DNA from: Bacteroidota bacterium
GTDB taxonomy: Bacteria; Bacteroidota; JABWAT01
NCBI GenBank assembly: GCA_020161835.1
Contig: JAIUNL010000001.1
Span: 496,001-560,000, forward strand
Reading direction: 5' to 3'
DNA: 64,000 nucleotides
Below are positions 62,057 to 64,000 of this stretch, piece by piece; positions within the stretch are counted from its first letter, which is position 1, and the number at the start of each line of letters is the position of its first letter. Made by a program: the position numbers and the translations under genes. Below the pieces are notes generated by a model. The model did not search any database, was not told the origin of the DNA, and saw only the letters and a program-made list of their open reading frames with translations.

Positions 62057-62931
62057 AACAAAATCAGTTTGGTAATCAGGGGTTTTCTGTCTCTGTACTG
62101 GGCTTGGGTGCCGGTGAAATTGGTGATGGTTCCATTTCAGAAGATCACGTGGGTCACTTGCTGAACCTGGCTGTTGATTCTGGAATTAATCTGGTCGATA
62201 CAGCAAAAGGCTACGGACTTTCAGAAGAAAGAATCGGGCGGCATCTGTCCTGGCGGCGGAAAGATTTTATTCTGTCAACAAAAGTGGGTTACGGTATTCC
62301 GGGGCATGCAGACTGGTCTTTTGGATGTATCACAGAAGGAATTGAAACTGCACTTCGGCTGATGAGAACGGATGTGATTGACATTGCCCATTTTCATTCC
62401 TGTCCGGTTGAGGTTCTTGAACGGGGTGAAGCTATTGATGCTCTTGAACGAGCAAAAAACGACGGGAAAATCAGGGTTGCTGCGTATTCGGGTGAAAATG
62501 ATGCCCTGGATTGGTGCTTGAATTCCGGTCGGTTCGGCGGACTTCAATCTTCAATCAATGTTTTTGATCAGGATTCCATTCAAAGAGTCATTCCAAAAGC
62601 GACAGAAAACGGAATCGGTTTCATTGCCAAACGACCGGTTGGGAATGCCCCGTGGCGATTTGCTGATCAACCAAACGGACATTACAGCGAGACCTACTGG
62701 AACAGAATGAAAACCATGCAACTCGATTTTGGTTCAGACTGGCAATCGGTTGCGCTTCGTTTTACGGCGTTCCATTCCGGAATTTCTTCCTGTATCGTCG
62801 GAACCACCAACCTGAACCACCTGAAATTAAATGTTGAAATCATCGGGCAAGGTCCACTGCCGGAAAATGTGGTTGATCACATCCGTAAATCCTGGCAAAC
62901 ACATCAAAAGGGCTGGGACGGGCAAGTGTAA
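62053..62931 (+). CDS. Aldo/keto reductase
   Basis: 292 residues of a TIM-barrel NADPH-dependent reductase. The catalytic tetrad can be assigned: Asp and Tyr in LVDTAKGYGLSE, Lys in LSTKVGYG and His in IAHFHS. The C-terminal GTTNLNHLKLNV corresponds to the cofactor-gripping region. Substrate unknown; many members reduce sugars or aldehydes. Its start overlaps the PorZ-like gene stop by 4 bases, so it is part of the ribH-porZ-like transcription unit, although the functional link is not obvious. Confidence 0.9.
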   Translation: MKQNQFGNQGFSVSVLGLGAGEIGDGSISEDHVGHLLNLAVDSGINLVDTAKGYGLSEERIGRHLSWRRKDFILSTKVGYGIPGHADWSFGCITEGIETALRLMRTDVIDIAHFHSCPVEVLERGEAIDALERAKNDGKIRVAAYSGENDALDWCLNSGRFGGLQSSINVFDQDSIQRVIPKATENGIGFIAKRPVGNAPWRFADQPNGHYSETYWNRMKTMQLDFGSDWQSVALRFTAFHSGISSCIVGTTNLNHLKLNVEIIGQGPLPENVVDHIRKSWQTHQKGWDGQV

Positions 62932-62934
62932 AAT

Positions 62935-63103
62935 AGTGACAGGTTACAAGTGGTCAGTGATAAGAAAAATAAAAAAGAAATGAATTCCCCTCTTGGGAGG
63001 GGATAAAGGGGTGGGTTTCTCTTTCCCAATCAAACCAAAGGTAATTCCGGTCACTAAGCATGTCACACTGAGTGTCCGTCATGAGACGGATGTATCGAAG
63101 TGC
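62935..63103. repeat. Repeat cluster after the reductase gene, including modular hairpin copy 3
   Basis: 62935-62964 carries the GTTACAAGTGGTCAGTGATA tandem type. 62985-63001 is a CCCCTC/GAGGGG hairpin. 63062-63100 is a modular element: GTCACACTGAGTG, core TCCGTC-atga-GACGGA (63075-63090), TGTATCGAAG. It ends at the hypA stop codon region. Confidence 0.65.
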
Positions 63104-63109
63104 CCGCTC

Positions 63110-63454
63110 TCAATCCTCCAGCAAAATCTCAGTAACCTGAAGTTCATTCCCGGTCAACACCTTCAAAGACGTTCCTTTACAACTTGCACATTGGTAAGTC
63201 TGATTGACGATCGGTGAAACAGCCCCGCACGATTTGCACTCTGCCGTTACCGGAACTCTGATCAGTTCCATTTTACTATCCGGCATCCCGAAATCAGCTT
63301 TCAGCGCTTCAAAACAAAAGAGAAGAGATTCGGGCAACAGATGTCCTTCCTCCCCGATTTTTAATCTGATTTCTCTCACCAGGCCCAACTGCCCCGCAGG
63401 AACGGCCTTGGTGACGATTTCCAGAATTTCCTGAGTGATGGATAGTTCGTGCAA
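63110..63454 (-). CDS. hypA: Hydrogenase nickel-insertion protein HypA
   Basis: 114 residues starting at TTG, which is certain because the protein must begin M-H-E-L-S (nickel-binding His2). The zinc site is CKSC and CASC, 14 residues apart. The central KIGEEGHLLPESLLFCFEAL region is also family-typical. HypA delivers nickel to NiFe hydrogenase with HypB. No hydrogenase or other hyp genes occur in the window, so it is an isolated copy here or lies near the edge of a larger locus. Confidence 0.93.
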   Translation of the reverse strand: MHELSITQEILEIVTKAVPAGQLGLVREIRLKIGEEGHLLPESLLFCFEALKADFGMPDSKMELIRVPVTAECKSCGAVSPIVNQTYQCASCKGTSLKVLTGNELQVTEILLED

Positions 63455-63625
63455 GTTTGGAAGTCCTTTATTGAGGTGCAGAAGTTAGAAGATAGAAGTT
63501 GGAAGTGAGAAGGTAAAATCTAGTGTTTTAGTCTTTAGTTGGCTCAACTGATTGAATAGCCACAAAATTAAATAGAAAAGTGAAAAAATTAATGTTTCCT
63601 TCCCCCGATTCAAACTTCCAAATAC

Positions 63626-63694
63626 GGTCACTGAGCGTGTCATCCTGAGTGTCAGCTTTGCAATGCAAAGCTGATTTATCGAAGGACGAAGTGC
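63626..63694. repeat. Modular hairpin element, copy 4
   Basis: GTCATCCTGAGTG (63639-63651) is followed by an 11-bp perfect palindromic core with arm TCAGCTTTGCA (63652-63674, one-base centre), then TTTATCGAAGGACGAAGTGC. It is preceded by GGTCACTGAGCGT. The rest of 63455-63717 shows no gene. Confidence 0.65.
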
Positions 63695-63717
63695 TATCTT
63701 CTTGTTCAAAACTCAAT

Positions 63718-64000
63718 CACTTAATCAGTATCATCCGTTTTGCTTCTGAGTGATTTCCGTATTCAATTCTGTAAAAATAAACACCACTAGCCAGACCGGC
63801 ACCATTAAACGGAATAGAATGATAACCTTCAGAATAAAACTGATTGGTGACTTCTTTGATTTTCTCACCCAGAATGGAATAAATTGCAATCTTTGCTTGC
63901 CCGGCAGTTGGAAGTGAAAAAGAAATCTGGGTCTCGGGGTTGAATGGATTCGGGTAATTTTGGTTTAAAATAATATTTTCTGGAATATTCTTTGCATAAC
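63718..64000 (-). CDS. C-terminal part of a T9SS-secreted protein (partial)
   Basis: The frame enters from beyond the right edge and ends at a TGA at 63718-63720. The visible 93 residues are a complete T9SS type A sorting domain: AKNIPENIILNQNYPNPFNP, then ETQISFSLPTAGQAKIAIYS, LGEKI, SGVYFYRIEYG and the final KRMILIK. The passenger domain lies outside the window, so its function is unknown. It is the third clear NQNYPNPFNPET-type sorting domain in 64 kb and lies near the modular hairpin copy 4. Confidence 0.85.

Overview
The window reads as a chromosomal stretch from a Gram-negative member of the FCB superphylum, probably in or near Bacteroidota/Ignavibacteriota. Four lines of evidence point there. 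Several exported proteins end in type IX secretion (T9SS) sorting domains with the NQNYPNPFNPET signature, and there is a PorZ-like T9SS component. LptF, LptG and Lgt indicate a true outer membrane. Some promoters fit the Bacteroidota pattern TTG-N19/20-TAnnTTTG, and some of these would give nearly leaderless transcripts. The integrase-type arm domain at 44992 also fits this group. I saw no rRNA, tRNA or CRISPR array. Base composition is moderate, apart from a clearly AT-rich island at about 44.8-48.5 kb.

Layout. 0-10 kb: end of a flavoprotein gene, a DUF2934 protein, a tandem universal stress protein, a DUF3467 protein, an overlapping lipoprotein/outer-membrane-barrel pair, the LptG-LptF permeases and a propeller-like lipoprotein. 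10-18.5 kb: a sensor protein with a histidine box but no ATPase domain, divergent from a six-gene sulfur operon. That operon encodes a Tat-exported molybdoenzyme, a 4-cluster ferredoxin, an NrfD membrane subunit, a YeeE/YedE transporter split into two genes, and an anchored rhodanese that lacks the catalytic cysteine and carries its only cysteine as the last residue. A beta-barrel protein follows. 18.6-24 kb: ADP-forming acyl-CoA synthetase, degenerate receiver protein, aromatic amino acid decarboxylase-like enzyme and an ECF sigma factor. 24-34 kb: two large T9SS cargo proteins, a GH13 amylase and a protein of about 2060 residues rich in beta-repeats.

34-44.7 kb: peptide deformylase, Mpg glycosylase, phenylalanine hydroxylase, ClC antiporter, a divergent DapB-like protein, an NYN-LOTUS protein, a repeat-rich gene-free segment, a UvrD-type helicase directly behind a VapBC toxin-antitoxin pair, and an MFS carrier. 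44.9-48.4 kb: an AT-rich restriction-modification pair whose m5C methyltransferase begins with what looks like the arm-DNA-binding domain of a tyrosine recombinase. 48.5-64 kb: GT39 glycosyltransferase, PAP2 phosphatase, Lgt, YrdC/YciO protein, a prenyl synthase-HPr-enzyme I operon, a THEP1-type NTPase fused to a large membrane domain, a Crp-PHP pair, lumazine synthase, a PorZ-like protein with an aldo/keto reductase, HypA, and the 3' end of another T9SS cargo gene.

The intergenic DNA is unusually structured. Degenerate tandem repeats sit within a few bases of many stop codons. A hairpin element with constant flanks (GTCAnnCTGAGTG and TATCGAAG) but exchangeable palindromic cores occurs four times. 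A 24-bp perfect inverted repeat, CCGTC/GACGG hairpins and a 16-bp direct-repeat-flanked unit are also present. The best candidates for new biology are the sulfur operon with its cysteine-tailed rhodanese, the arm-domain methyltransferase with a matching direct repeat over its promoter, the THEP1-membrane fusion, and the modular hairpin family. All functions are inferred from motifs read by eye; no database search was run.
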